This document shows positions 26,926 to 35,972 of a stretch of 56,897 nucleotides of DNA, one piece after another. The notes beneath the pieces were generated by a model. It searched no databases, had not been told where the DNA came from, and saw only the letters and a list, made by a program, of their open reading frames with translations. Made by a program: the position numbers and the translations under genes. Position 1 is the stretch's first letter. Every line of letters starts with the position of its first letter. The stretch is from Rossellomorea sp. SC111 (GTDB lineage: Bacteria > Bacillota > Bacilli > Bacillales > Bacillaceae_B). The DNA is taken from NCBI RefSeq assembly GCF_024733565.1, contig NZ_JANIOC010000023.1, positions 1 through 56,897 of the forward strand, given 5' to 3'.

Positions 26926-27825
26926 CTATTCGACCTTGATATAAAATTCTTCCACATACGGATTCTCTGGCTGATCGACCTTTTCAAATACGGGATTCAT
27001 AATGACCGGCATGGTTCTACCATTAAACTCCACGGCATCAATAATCCCACTTACATTCACCCACGTATCAGGTTCCAAATTTGACATATCCTTATCCTGA
27101 ACCAATAAACCGTAAACGGACGCATCTGCCACACAACAAGAAACAGCATACCTTGATATGACGGCCTGATTTGCTTCGAATCCTTCATCTTTATAAATGA
27201 ATCCTGTCAGTTGAACTTCTTTTCCTACATATTGATCGAGCTTCTCATCTACTATACTGAGCGTTTGAACATACTGTTCATCCCGTACGATGATTTTCTC
27301 TTTACTATTGACGATGTCTTTGAGCTTGTCGAAGTCTTTCTCAACCGGAAAGTCTTTAAATGAATCCAGCGTCGGCTGCAAACCTTGCTTGGAATCTTGC
27401 TTTGGCTCTCCGGTATTTTCCGATTGGTCGCCAATCGCCGGTGGAGTGGAAAACATCGTATTCCCGATTTTTACGCCTCTTTTTGCCGCGGCGGCACTGT
27501 CCAGCACATTATCGGGCAGGAGGAAACCAAGAACGACGGGGAAGACAAACAGTGTGTATATCATGAAGGATTTCATTGCCCCCCTCGGCAGCTCATGACC
27601 TTCACAATCACAAGAATGACTTCTTGTATTAGAGGATGTTCCACGAATGACCTGAATGGCCCCCAGTAAAAGAAACACTCCTAATGCAAAATACAAATAC
27701 CCATTCATTTTCGGGGCAATTAAGTATTGAAGATTGAAGGTTAAAAACAGTTTAAGCAAGAGTAATGCATAACCTAGTAAGATAATTCCCCTTATATAGG
27801 TATGAAATCGAACAGATGAATTCAC
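26926..27825 (-). CDS. TIGR03943 family protein (putative permease subunit)
   Basis: 299 residues: several N-terminal hydrophobic segments (about 10-65 and 85-105) separated by a short loop with SHSCDCEGH, and a C-terminal soluble domain with VSRYAVSCCVADASVYGLLV-type OB-like sequence (CC near residue 230). This matches TIGR03943, found with UPF0718 permeases. The start is GTG behind GGGAGGG. It follows the permease gene by 17 bases, so both share the Zur-box promoter. A role in zinc handling is inferred from that operator. Confidence 0.85.
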   Translation of the reverse strand: MNSSVRFHTYIRGIILLGYALLLLKLFLTFNLQYLIAPKMNGYLYFALGVFLLLGAIQVIRGTSSNTRSHSCDCEGHELPRGAMKSFMIYTLFVFPVVLGFLLPDNVLDSAAAAKRGVKIGNTMFSTPPAIGDQSENTGEPKQDSKQGLQPTLDSFKDFPVEKDFDKLKDIVNSKEKIIVRDEQYVQTLSIVDEKLDQYVGKEVQLTGFIYKDEGFEANQAVISRYAVSCCVADASVYGLLVQDKDMSNLEPDTWVNVSGIIDAVEFNGRTMPVIMNPVFEKVDQPENPYVEEFYIKVE

Positions 27826-27842
27826 TTAATGTTCCCTCCCTA

Positions 27843-28850
27843 TCACCCAAATTGAGAAATCACTACGCAAGCGTAAACGGTCACAGTCACAACCCCTATA
27901 AATAATAGAACAAACCGTTTTTTAAAATAGGCAAGCATCAATAAAGTATTTTTGAAGTCGATCATCGGACCGTACACAAGAAATGCGAGCAGGGACGTCG
28001 TTGAAAACAGATTACCGAATGAAGAAGCAACGAAGGCGTCTGCTTCGGAACACAGGGACATGATGTAAGCAAACCCCATCATGACTCCAGGTCCGGCCCA
28101 ATCGTTCGAGCCTAATGCCACAATGGCTTCACGATCAATATACGTTTGAAACACGGCTGCCAATAAGGCACCGATGATTAAGAATTTCCCCATATCAAAA
28201 AATTCATCACTGGCATGGACAAGTGTTTGCATCAATTTATTGCTTGAATGGTCGTGTTCATGGTCATGATGGTGCTCGTGATCATGACTTTTTTGTTTTA
28301 GAGGATTCTGCTTTCCGAACAGCTTGTACAATAATGCACCAATGATCAGTGCTGCGATGAACGCTAGCCCCATTCTCCCTATGACAACGGTAAGATTATT
28401 TTGGAACGCATAGTAGGTTGAAATTAGGACGATTGGATTCAAAATCGGAGCTGTCACCATTATGACGATAGCGAGATGTGTCGGCATCCCTTTCTTGATT
28501 AATCTTCTGGCAACCGGAACAATCGCACACTCACAAACCGGAAGCAGGGCACCTACAAATACGGCAGGTAAAAGGGCAAGATAGGGGTACCGCTTTGGAA
28601 CCAGCCTTTGCAATAATCTCTCAGAAACAAATACCTGAATGAGTGCAGAAGCAAACACACCAATTAAGATAAACGGAATGGCCTCTAATAGGATGCTTAA
28701 GAATATCGTGATGACATTGACCAGAGAACCGCTGAAAAATTCATCCGGTTCAAACCCTTTTATAAATTCACCGGTTAAAAATAAACCAATGATCAAAACA
28801 AAAAGGAAAAAACCGGTCAGGTCCTGTCCTACCTTTTTTAATTCTTTCAA
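27843..28850 (-). CDS. UPF0718/ArsP-like permease with His-rich loop
   Basis: 335 residues with eight or more hydrophobic segments. VCECAIVPVARRLIKKGMP (near 135) is the conserved core of this permease family and a second repeat is MSLCSEADAFVASSF. A cytosolic-type loop near residues 190-205 carries eight histidines among acidic residues, a likely metal-binding stretch. The start is probably TTG with AGGAG upstream. First gene of a two-gene unit, preceded by a near-perfect Zur palindrome at 28878. The transported species is not known. Confidence 0.82.
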   Translation of the reverse strand: MKELKKVGQDLTGFFLFVLIIGLFLTGEFIKGFEPDEFFSGSLVNVITIFLSILLEAIPFILIGVFASALIQVFVSERLLQRLVPKRYPYLALLPAVFVGALLPVCECAIVPVARRLIKKGMPTHLAIVIMVTAPILNPIVLISTYYAFQNNLTVVIGRMGLAFIAALIIGALLYKLFGKQNPLKQKSHDHEHHHDHEHDHSSNKLMQTLVHASDEFFDMGKFLIIGALLAAVFQTYIDREAIVALGSNDWAGPGVMMGFAYIMSLCSEADAFVASSFGNLFSTTSLLAFLVYGPMIDFKNTLLMLAYFKKRFVLLFIGVVTVTVYACVVISQFG

Positions 28851-28877
28851 AGACCATAGAACTCCTCTCTCAACAAA

Positions 28878-28892
28878 CCGTAATTATTACGT
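28878..28892 (-). promoter_or_regulatory. Zur box upstream of the permease operon
   Basis: CGTAATTATTACG is a perfect 6-1-6 palindrome and matches the Bacillus Zur consensus TCGTAATNATTACGA except at the outermost bases. It lies 28 bases before the permease start, placing the operon under zinc repression. Confidence 0.8.
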
Positions 28893-29055
28893 TTTATATC
28901 ATATACTACAGCTATTCTTTCTAGATCTACTTTATGACACAACAATTAATGTATTGTCCTAAAGTCCATACATTTTTATGTAGCTGAAGAAGGAATCATT
29001 CCTCAGACCTTTTTAATTTTCTTTATCTCAAATAGAATGAATAAGCGATAACCGG

Positions 29056-30252
29056 TTACGTGAATATCTTTTTATCTTCTACTATAAATCCAGGAATCGG
29101 GTCTTTGAATGCATTCCAATCCTCTGACATTTCCCTCTCTGTTAATAAACAACGGTCTAATGACTGCTCTATTTCCTCCTTGTTCATCTCCAGACCGATA
29201 AAAACGATCTCGTTCATTCGATCTCCATAAACCGGATCCCATTTTCCCCTCAATTCCACTTCTTCAGCAAGAATTTCCTTTCTTTCATGTTCAGGGTACG
29301 CTGCCACCCACTCCCCTGCTCCCTGGATGATAATCGATGGGCCAGCCTGGGATAATAGTCCTGTCATGTCATTACGTGTCGGCAGCCAGAAAAAGCCTTT
29401 TGCCCTCACAATATCAACAGGCCATGCCTCCATCCACTTCATGAAACGTTCAGGGTGAAATGGTTTCTTTCGACGGTACACAAAGGAAGAGATTCCATAC
29501 TCCTCGGTTTCAGGAGTGTGTTCTTCCTGTAATTCTTTTATCCAACCGGCTGCCTGGCTTGCTTTTTCAAAATCGAACAGTTTCGTATCCAGTACTTGAT
29601 TCAACGGGATGTTGGAGTGAGTAGCAGCAATGATTTTTGCACCCGGGTTCAACTTCTGAAGAATAGCTTTTAATTCGATGACATCCACGTCTTCCACTAA
29701 ATCGATTTTATTTAACACAATCACATTGGCAAATTCAATTTGATCGATCAGTAAATCCACCACTTCCCTTGTGTCTGCTTCATCACTTGCCTGCTTCCGG
29801 TCGAGCAATGTTTCTCCACTGGCGAAGTCGTGCCAGAAACGATTGGCATCTACAACCGTAACCATCGTATCCAGCCTTGTTTTACTCGTAAGGTCAATAT
29901 CCATTTCTACATCCAGATACGTGAAGGTTTGGGCGACCGGAATAGGTTCAGAAATCCCGGTGGACTCAATGACGATATAATCGATATCCCCCTGATCGAC
30001 CAGGCGCTGAACTTCTATCATGAGATCTTCCCTTAACGTGCAGCAAATGCAGCCGTTTTGAAGTTCCACCAATTTCTCTTCTGTTCTGGTAAAACCACCA
30101 CTCTTGACGAGGGCAGCATCGATATTCACTTCACTCATGTCATTCACAATAACTGCAATTTTCCTATTCACCCGATTGTTTAAAATATGATTTAACAACG
30201 TCGTCTTTCCAGACCCTAAATAGCCGCTTAATACTGTTACTGGTACTTTCAT
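29056..30252 (-). CDS. zagA: CobW-family GTPase, probable zinc metallochaperone
   Basis: 398 residues of the COG0523 G3E GTPase family. P-loop GYLGSGKTTLL (residues 10-20), the metal-binding CxCC at 68-71 (GCICC), the IESTGISEP switch and the NKIDLV guanine motif are all present, followed by a CobW C-terminal domain. Zinc-responsive members such as B. subtilis ZagA (YciC) deliver zinc under limitation. A Zur-like box 26 bases before the start supports that class rather than cobalt or nitrile hydratase chaperones. Confidence 0.87.
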   Translation of the reverse strand: MKVPVTVLSGYLGSGKTTLLNHILNNRVNRKIAVIVNDMSEVNIDAALVKSGGFTRTEEKLVELQNGCICCTLREDLMIEVQRLVDQGDIDYIVIESTGISEPIPVAQTFTYLDVEMDIDLTSKTRLDTMVTVVDANRFWHDFASGETLLDRKQASDEADTREVVDLLIDQIEFANVIVLNKIDLVEDVDVIELKAILQKLNPGAKIIAATHSNIPLNQVLDTKLFDFEKASQAAGWIKELQEEHTPETEEYGISSFVYRRKKPFHPERFMKWMEAWPVDIVRAKGFFWLPTRNDMTGLLSQAGPSIIIQGAGEWVAAYPEHERKEILAEEVELRGKWDPVYGDRMNEIVFIGLEMNKEEIEQSLDRCLLTEREMSEDWNAFKDPIPGFIVEDKKIFT

Positions 30253-30277
30253 GATTCACAATCCTTTCTCTCTTAAA

Positions 30278-30292
30278 TCAAAATCATTACGA
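30278..30292 (-). promoter_or_regulatory. Zur box upstream of the CobW GTPase
   Basis: On the minus strand TCGTAATGATTTTGA matches the Zur consensus TCGTAATNATTACGA in 13 of 15 positions. It is 26 bases from the start codon. A weaker related palindrome, ACGTAACGATTTCGT, lies at 30403-30417. Confidence 0.75.
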
Positions 30293-30505
30293 TTTAAACT
30301 GTGGAGAAATGCTTTCCTTGGTACGGAAAATGTAACTCCTGTACATAATTGAATCCTCCCTACCAATGATCATTCAAATAAAATAACACTACCCTCTTCA
30401 AAACGTAACGATTTCGTTTTATAAACTATAAACGTATTTAACCACACAAATGATCGGTGTGCAACGAAAATTATAATACAAATCGAAATTATTCTTATTT
30501 ACAAA

Positions 30506-30520
30506 TCGTAATGATTACGA
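30506..30520 (+). promoter_or_regulatory. Zur box upstream of znuA
   Basis: TCGTAATGATTACGA is a perfect match to the Bacillus Zur consensus, 39 bases before the ATG of the zinc-binding lipoprotein. The 306-base gap to the divergent GTPase gene holds this box, the other two Zur-like sites and AT-rich promoter sequence, but no gene. Confidence 0.9.
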
Positions 30521-30558
30521 TAAAGTATTGATTGAAATCTTTTAAAAAGGAGGTCACG

Positions 30559-31542
30559 ATGAAAAAACACCTATTCATTTCAATTATTTTTATTTTATCC
30601 ATGTTTCTTTCTGCCTGTAATCAGGCTAATAAAACCACAGGAAATAACGGCAGTCAATCTGAAGAGGGAGAGTCAATAAGCATCATGACTTCCCTTTATC
30701 CTCTTCAGTATTTTGCCGAACGAATCGGAGGAGCTCTGGTCAAGGTAGAAGCCCTGCTCCCACCTGGTTCTGACGCCCATACCTTTGAACCGACATCTAA
30801 AGATATGATTAGCATCGCAGAATCAGATCTATTTATTTATAACGGACTTGGGATGGAGTCTTATGCTGAAAAAATCACTCATTCTCTAAAAAATGAGGAT
30901 ACCATAATGGTAGAAGCAACGAAGGGAGTCGATGTCATCGCAAGCTCTCATGGTCACTCTGAAGAAGGAGAACAGGAAGAGGATGGTGCCGGTCATGAAG
31001 AGGAGCACCATCACGGGGATTATGATCCTCACGTTTGGCTAGATCCAAACCGTGCCATTGGGTTGGCTGAAAATATCCGTAACGCTCTCATTGATCTTCA
31101 ACCTGAACATAAAGATACATTCAACCAGAACTTCGATGAACTAAAAAAAGATTTAGAGAGTATTGATACTGAATTTACATCATTGGCTCAACAAAGTGAC
31201 CATCCAGAGATCCTTGTTTCCCATGCTGCCTACGGTTATTGGGAGGACGCCTATGGAATTGAACAATTAGCTGTTGCCGGACTCTCTCCTACCGATGAGC
31301 CTTCCCAGAAAGAATTGAAGGAAATCATCGAAACCGCCAAAGAGCATTCTATTCATTATGTCATTTTCGAACAAAACGTCACTACACGGGTTGCTGAGAT
31401 CATCCGGAAAGAAATCAATGCAAAGCCTTTGAAAGTTCATAACCTTTCTGTATTGACAGAATCGGACATTGAAAACAATGAAAACTATCTTTCATTGATG
31501 AAGAAAAACATCAAGACTCTCGAGCAAGCAATGAATGATTGA
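30559..31542 (+). CDS. znuA: Zinc ABC transporter substrate-binding lipoprotein
   Basis: 327 residues. The signal peptide ends in the lipobox MFLSAC, with lipid-modified C20. The cluster A-I fold is indicated by LPPGSDAHTFEPT (first metal histidine), a His/Glu-rich loop with HGHSEEGEQ and HEEEHHHGDYDPHVWLDP, and SHAAYGYWEDAYG. The start ATG follows AAAAGGAGGTCACG. Extracellular zinc capture is expected. No znuB or znuC follows; mgl is convergent, so its membrane and ATPase partners must be elsewhere. Confidence 0.93.
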   Translation: MKKHLFISIIFILSMFLSACNQANKTTGNNGSQSEEGESISIMTSLYPLQYFAERIGGALVKVEALLPPGSDAHTFEPTSKDMISIAESDLFIYNGLGMESYAEKITHSLKNEDTIMVEATKGVDVIASSHGHSEEGEQEEDGAGHEEEHHHGDYDPHVWLDPNRAIGLAENIRNALIDLQPEHKDTFNQNFDELKKDLESIDTEFTSLAQQSDHPEILVSHAAYGYWEDAYGIEQLAVAGLSPTDEPSQKELKEIIETAKEHSIHYVIFEQNVTTRVAEIIRKEINAKPLKVHNLSVLTESDIENNENYLSLMKKNIKTLEQAMND

Positions 31543-31557
31543 TAATACCCTCTTAAC

Positions 31558-31596
31558 AAACAAGCGCGTGCCATGATGTATGGCACGCGCTTGTTT
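31558..31596. terminator. Bidirectional terminator between znuA and mgl
   Basis: Perfect 16-base arms AAACAAGCGCGTGCCA and TGGCACGCGCTTGTTT with a 7-base loop. Confidence 0.92.
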
Positions 31597-31631
31597 ACTG
31601 TATGAAACTATGCTCCACACACGCATGAAGG

Positions 31632-32816
31632 TTACTTCGCCTTCTCCAGCGCCTGTGATAAGTCACTCCAAATATCCTCCGGTGCTTCAAGCCCTACAGA
31701 AAGCCTCAGAAGTGAATCGTTGATCCCCATGCTCTTTCTAGATTCTTCAGGTACGACGGCGTGAGTCATGGTAGCAGGATGCTGGATCAATGTTTCAGCA
31801 TCGCCAAGACTGACAGCGATCTTGATCATTTCGAGATCATCCATGAATTTCTGCGCTTCTTCCTTGGACCCTTTCAGTGTGAAGGAAATCATTCCGCCCG
31901 GTTTTTTCATCTGCTTCTTCATGACCCCGTGCTGAGGGTGAGTGGTATGTCCGGGATAGATGACCGTTTCCACGTTGGGATGCCCGGCTAATAGATCGGC
32001 AATCTTTTCAGCACTGTCACAGTGACGGTCCATCCGTACAGCCAGTGTCTTCAACCCTCTCAGCAATAACCATGCATCAAATGGGGAAATGATTCCTCCG
32101 ATATCCTTTTGAGTCGTCATGCGGATCTCGGCCATCTTTTCCTGTGTACCGACGACGATGCCGGCAACGACATCTCCATGTCCGCCAATATATTTCGTTG
32201 CGCTGTGGATGACAATATCGCACCCAAGCTCTAATGGACGTTGTAAATACGGTGAACAGAATGTATTGTCCACCACGACAGGAATCCCTTTTTCACTGGC
32301 CACCTTCACGACAAGTTCCAGATCAATGAGCTGCATAGTGGGATTGATTGGGGTTTCTACATAGATACAGCTGGTGTTTCCCGTGATTTTCCCGCGAATC
32401 TCCTCTTCAGAATCCATGGAAGAAAAATCATGTCCAATCGCAAATTTCTCCTGGAGGAGCTCAAGGAGACCGAACGTACAGCCATACACCCCTTGGGAGC
32501 ACAGGATATGATCTCCTGATTTCGTTAACGAGAATAACACCGCACTTACTGCCGCCATTCCGGAACCGAATGCAAGGGCTGCTTCTCCCCCCTCCAAAGA
32601 CGCCATTCGTTCTTCCAGGATTGCTACTGTCGGATTTCCCAGTCTTGAATATATATATCCTTCTTCTTCACCTGCAAATCGATTTTCCCCTTGTTTCGCA
32701 TTTGCAAAGGTATAGGTTGAAGTTTGGTATAATGGAGGTGCTAAACTATCAAAATGCTGAGACGATTGATATCCCTCGTGAATCACTCTTGTTTCAAAAC
32801 GTTTCTCTTCTTTCAT
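31632..32816 (-). CDS. mgl: Methionine gamma-lyase
   Basis: PLP enzyme of the Cys/Met metabolism family, cleaving methionine to methanethiol, 2-oxobutyrate and ammonia. 394 residues. The PLP lysine is K208 in SATKYIGGHGD. Y111 and C113 in GVYGCTFGL correspond to the Tyr-Gly-Cys pair that distinguishes methionine gamma-lyase from cystathionine enzymes. A cystathionine gamma-lyase cannot be fully excluded. No SAM riboswitch is seen upstream. It lies at the right end of the block absent from the B. subtilis order. Confidence 0.85.
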   Translation of the reverse strand: MKEEKRFETRVIHEGYQSSQHFDSLAPPLYQTSTYTFANAKQGENRFAGEEEGYIYSRLGNPTVAILEERMASLEGGEAALAFGSGMAAVSAVLFSLTKSGDHILCSQGVYGCTFGLLELLQEKFAIGHDFSSMDSEEEIRGKITGNTSCIYVETPINPTMQLIDLELVVKVASEKGIPVVVDNTFCSPYLQRPLELGCDIVIHSATKYIGGHGDVVAGIVVGTQEKMAEIRMTTQKDIGGIISPFDAWLLLRGLKTLAVRMDRHCDSAEKIADLLAGHPNVETVIYPGHTTHPQHGVMKKQMKKPGGMISFTLKGSKEEAQKFMDDLEMIKIAVSLGDAETLIQHPATMTHAVVPEESRKSMGINDSLLRLSVGLEAPEDIWSDLSQALEKAK

Positions 32817-32971
32817 GCAGTATTCCTCCCAGTATTCCCTTTAAGTCTAAGTAACTACTATTCTAGAATATGATAATCCGGATGAAAAAGAAAGCGTTTA
32901 CACTAAAGTGGTAAAGGGAGTATGTTAAAAGCTGTTTCTTAATCTTTGTTTCCATACAAAGTGACGCGTTG

Positions 32972-33221
32972 GTTGATTTCCGCTGCAGGTGCTCGCTTTC
33001 GCGGGGCTGGCGGTGAGCCTCCTCGGCTTCGCCCGCGGGGTCTCACCTGTCTAGCTACGGCGGCAAGCCCCTCGAGGTCATAAGCTAAATAGTCCAAGAA
33101 GGCAAAAAACGCCTTCTCGGCCCATTCATCTTATGCTTGTCGGGGCTGGGCGAGCCGCCTCCGCTTTTCGTACTGTCCAGCGTTTCCCGCAGTAGTCTTA
33201 GCACCTTCCGCTCCAATCAAC
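32972..33221 (+). repeat. Dispersed palindromic element, long form
   Basis: 250 bases with GTTGATT and AATCAAC termini, outer arm GGTGCTCGC, second stem GGTGAG (33012-33017) with CTCACC (33042-33047), and the inner hairpin module 33079-33135. The best-preserved long copy. It fills nearly half of the 580-base gap 32817-33396; the rest is AT-rich with no gene visible. Confidence 0.92.
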
Positions 33222-33344
33222 TTACAAGCGTGTGTTATGCATAATTAGTAAAGTTAAATCCCCAACTTTTCCCACAATGAAGCTTTCCTATCAACATCTT
33301 CAAGTTCTACCGCTTCATATCAGATTCTGAAAAATTCATTCAAA

Positions 33345-33383
33345 ATAAAAAAACAGGAAGAACCACTGTGGGCTCATCCTGTT
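33345..33383 (-). terminator. dgcP terminator
   Basis: On the minus strand AACAGGATGAGCC and GGTTCTTCCTGTT form an imperfect stem followed by seven T. Confidence 0.8.
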
Positions 33384-33396
33384 GATTTTGTATTTT

Positions 33397-35214
33397 TCAC
33401 TGACAATCCTTCACGACCTGGTTCTTCCCATTGTTCTTGGCTAGGTAAAGCGCTTCGTCGGCTTTTTTGACTAGTTCTTTGACGGATTTGGGACAGTGGT
33501 CATCGTCCGCTCTCCATATGGATAGTCCGCAGGAAAGGGTGACGGAAGGGTCGGTTTTCAATGGGACGTCCTTGATGATGCGTTCTGCGATTTCCATTCC
33601 TTCTTTGCGACCGAGGGACGGCAGGTAGACGGCCAGTTCTTCCCCTCCCCATCTTGCGACGAATCCGTGGTGGCTGACGATCCCCTTGATGAGATTCGAG
33701 ACTTCTATGATGACTTCATCCCCGATTTGATGGCCGTAGTTGTCGTTGATGGATTTGAAGTCATCGATATCGATCAAGAGCAGTGTACCCAGTTCATCCT
33801 TATTCATGGAGGATTCCATTTCATCATCCAAATAATTCCGTGCAAACAGTTTGGTCATGTGATCGGTGATGACCATATGCTCCAGTTTTTCACGAAGGGT
33901 GGCATTGGTGATGGCCAGGGTGGAATGATGGATAAACGACTGTAGCAGCTTGTACATATCAAATGAAAACATATACGGCTCTTCATGGAGCACCACACAG
34001 AATCCGATCAGAGCTTCATTTTGAACCATTGGAGCAGCCATGATCGACGGAAAGGCTGTCGCTTCTTCCATTCGATCACTGACATCCCCTAGAAAGATGG
34101 AGTCCTTCTCCTCTTCAATACGCTTCTTAACGTACGAAATATAACTCCTGCCGATCTCTTCAAAAAAGACAGGAGAGCTTTCGTCCAAAATGATATACTC
34201 CCCTTTTTGAAGGAGGACGAATCCAATGGCGGATGCCTGAAAGGAACGCTTAATCTGTTTCTTTAAAAACAGGACCGTTTCAGATAAACGTAAATTTAAG
34301 TTTAATTGATGGGACGTTTCATTGATGAGCTGAAGATCGGTGATGAGCCTTTTCGACTGTTCATAAAGCTTGGCGTTCTCCAGGGCACTCCCCGCTGTAT
34401 AGGCTAAGAGGCGGATGAACTCGATCTTCTGATCTGTAAAGGTATCATGGGAAACGGATTTCACCTCAAGGACCCCATAGATCCCCTGCTTCCCTTTTAA
34501 GGGGGCATAAAGGATATCTTCTTCGCCGGACTCTATGCTTCCATTCACAAATGCCTGCATGGCCGATTCAGTTGCACGGTCAAAATCGAAATTCTTGATG
34601 GGCAGTTCTCCGAATTCATACCGGTCATTGGACAATAACAAACGGAATTCATCAATCGGGAATACCTGTTTCAACGTTTCGAAGATCTGTACAAGGAGCG
34701 TATGAACATCCCTCGTTGAATGGAAAATCTCTGTCACTTTGAATAATTCCCTATATCTTCTCTCGTCTTCAAGGACGGTCTGGATGCCGCCTGTATGCTG
34801 TAAAAACTGATTACTTGCCTTCCAAAAGGAATGTAGCCAGCTTTCATCGGCCCACCCTTTTGAATCCTCCGTCTTCAACTGGAGGATCGCCAAAGGACTT
34901 CCATCACTCTTCGTAAAGTGAAACTTAATGGAAGAAAGGTCTTCCCTTTCTATTAAGACAGGACTGAGGATATACTCCTCTGACGCTTCAGCAAGTGTGA
35001 GGGGAACACCTCCATCATGATGGGGGTGGTACAGGAAATAGGTAGAATCGGTATAAAAATATAAAAATGCCTGATCGATTTCCAGGCAATCCTTTACAAC
35101 CGTCACCCACTTTTGCAATTGAACAGAATGATCTGCGTCTGCTGACATTTCTTCATAGATTAAATCGAATAACTTTGACTTGTATTCATGCAATGCATGT
35201 TGGATAACGTACAT
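33397..35214 (-). CDS. dgcP: GAF-GGDEF protein, probable diguanylate cyclase DgcP
   Basis: 605 residues from ATG 35214: an N-terminal region, two GAF-like domains (about 150-290 and 300-440) and a C-terminal GGDEF domain. The active-site loop reads GGEEL (523-527), with KSINDNYGHQIGDEVI upstream; GGEEL is an active-type variant of GGDEF. It should make cyclic di-GMP in the cytosol under signals sensed by the GAF domains. Its place before rpsD matches B. subtilis ytrP, now dgcP. GGGTGAG precedes the ATG. The membrane-anchored gene at 35256 is 41 bases upstream and likely cotranscribed. Confidence 0.87.
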   Translation of the reverse strand: MYVIQHALHEYKSKLFDLIYEEMSADADHSVQLQKWVTVVKDCLEIDQAFLYFYTDSTYFLYHPHHDGGVPLTLAEASEEYILSPVLIEREDLSSIKFHFTKSDGSPLAILQLKTEDSKGWADESWLHSFWKASNQFLQHTGGIQTVLEDERRYRELFKVTEIFHSTRDVHTLLVQIFETLKQVFPIDEFRLLLSNDRYEFGELPIKNFDFDRATESAMQAFVNGSIESGEEDILYAPLKGKQGIYGVLEVKSVSHDTFTDQKIEFIRLLAYTAGSALENAKLYEQSKRLITDLQLINETSHQLNLNLRLSETVLFLKKQIKRSFQASAIGFVLLQKGEYIILDESSPVFFEEIGRSYISYVKKRIEEEKDSIFLGDVSDRMEEATAFPSIMAAPMVQNEALIGFCVVLHEEPYMFSFDMYKLLQSFIHHSTLAITNATLREKLEHMVITDHMTKLFARNYLDDEMESSMNKDELGTLLLIDIDDFKSINDNYGHQIGDEVIIEVSNLIKGIVSHHGFVARWGGEELAVYLPSLGRKEGMEIAERIIKDVPLKTDPSVTLSCGLSIWRADDDHCPKSVKELVKKADEALYLAKNNGKNQVVKDCQ

Positions 35215-35255
35215 TTTTCTCACCCACACCTGAAAGGTTTGTGAAACAAATTACA

Positions 35256-35855
35256 TCACCGGCTCCTGGCCAGTACAATATCCTTTTGAAAGACAACCAG
35301 CCATACTGAATCGTCTCCAGATAAGGAATGAATTTCTTTAGGTTCCCCGCTTTTGTCTGTAAGATCCAGTTGGACATCATCAGCCCCCCGCGGAATGCTG
35401 ATGAATCCGGTGCCTTCCTGAATGTGAAAGGACTGACGGCTTGAAATGACGGTAGAAGGAGCACTATCCCGCTCCTGTAGAACCTCTAACGATTCGGAAA
35501 ATAGTATCCATTTCTTCTCTTCCAACTGGACCCATATCCCATTCTGTTCCTTTGTAACGCCGAGCGTTTTCACTGTATTATGTAACGACACACTATGTAA
35601 TACCTTAAAGTAATATTGGTTTTGTTGATCAATTTCATATATGACAAGGACCGGCTGCTCTTCTACCACCTTTGCCAATGCAATGACCGGGTTATGATGT
35701 TCGTCTCCCCTGGACAATACTTCGGCATGAATGGTAGGTTCCATCTCATCGACTTTTTCGGATGAGGAGGAATAAAGGAAACCTCCCAATACGACAAGCA
35801 GACAGATACCGATCAATAGATATCGAAGAAATTTATCTCTATTTAATTCCTGCAA
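35256..35855 (-). CDS. Hypothetical membrane-anchored protein
   Basis: Not recognised. 199 residues: one N-terminal transmembrane helix (about 10-29) followed by an extracytoplasmic, beta-rich domain without cysteines. The repeated short strands (VLVIYEIDQQNQYYFKVL, GIWVQLEEKKWILFSES) suggest a beta-propeller-like or beta-barrel fold. The start is TTG behind AGGTGAG. Upstream of dgcP in the same direction, so it may modulate that cyclase from the membrane; this is inference from position. Confidence 0.65.
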   Translation of the reverse strand: MQELNRDKFLRYLLIGICLLVVLGGFLYSSSSEKVDEMEPTIHAEVLSRGDEHHNPVIALAKVVEEQPVLVIYEIDQQNQYYFKVLHSVSLHNTVKTLGVTKEQNGIWVQLEEKKWILFSESLEVLQERDSAPSTVISSRQSFHIQEGTGFISIPRGADDVQLDLTDKSGEPKEIHSLSGDDSVWLVVFQKDIVLARSR

Positions 35856-35972
35856 ATCTGCTCACCTATTTAACATAATTTTCAACTTTCATTATATCAC
35901 AACAAATGACTTATGGACTATTTTGTTTGTGCAATCTAGATCGTTCTTTTATTGAATCTATAAAATACTTAC

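Noticed and set aside
28981..29020. Terminator after the CobW GTPase gene
   Set aside because: The AGGAAT/ATTCCT stem has its T run on the plus strand, the wrong side for this minus-strand gene.
32817..32940. SAM riboswitch before methionine gamma-lyase
   Set aside because: The stretch before the gene is too short and lacks the conserved S-box core.
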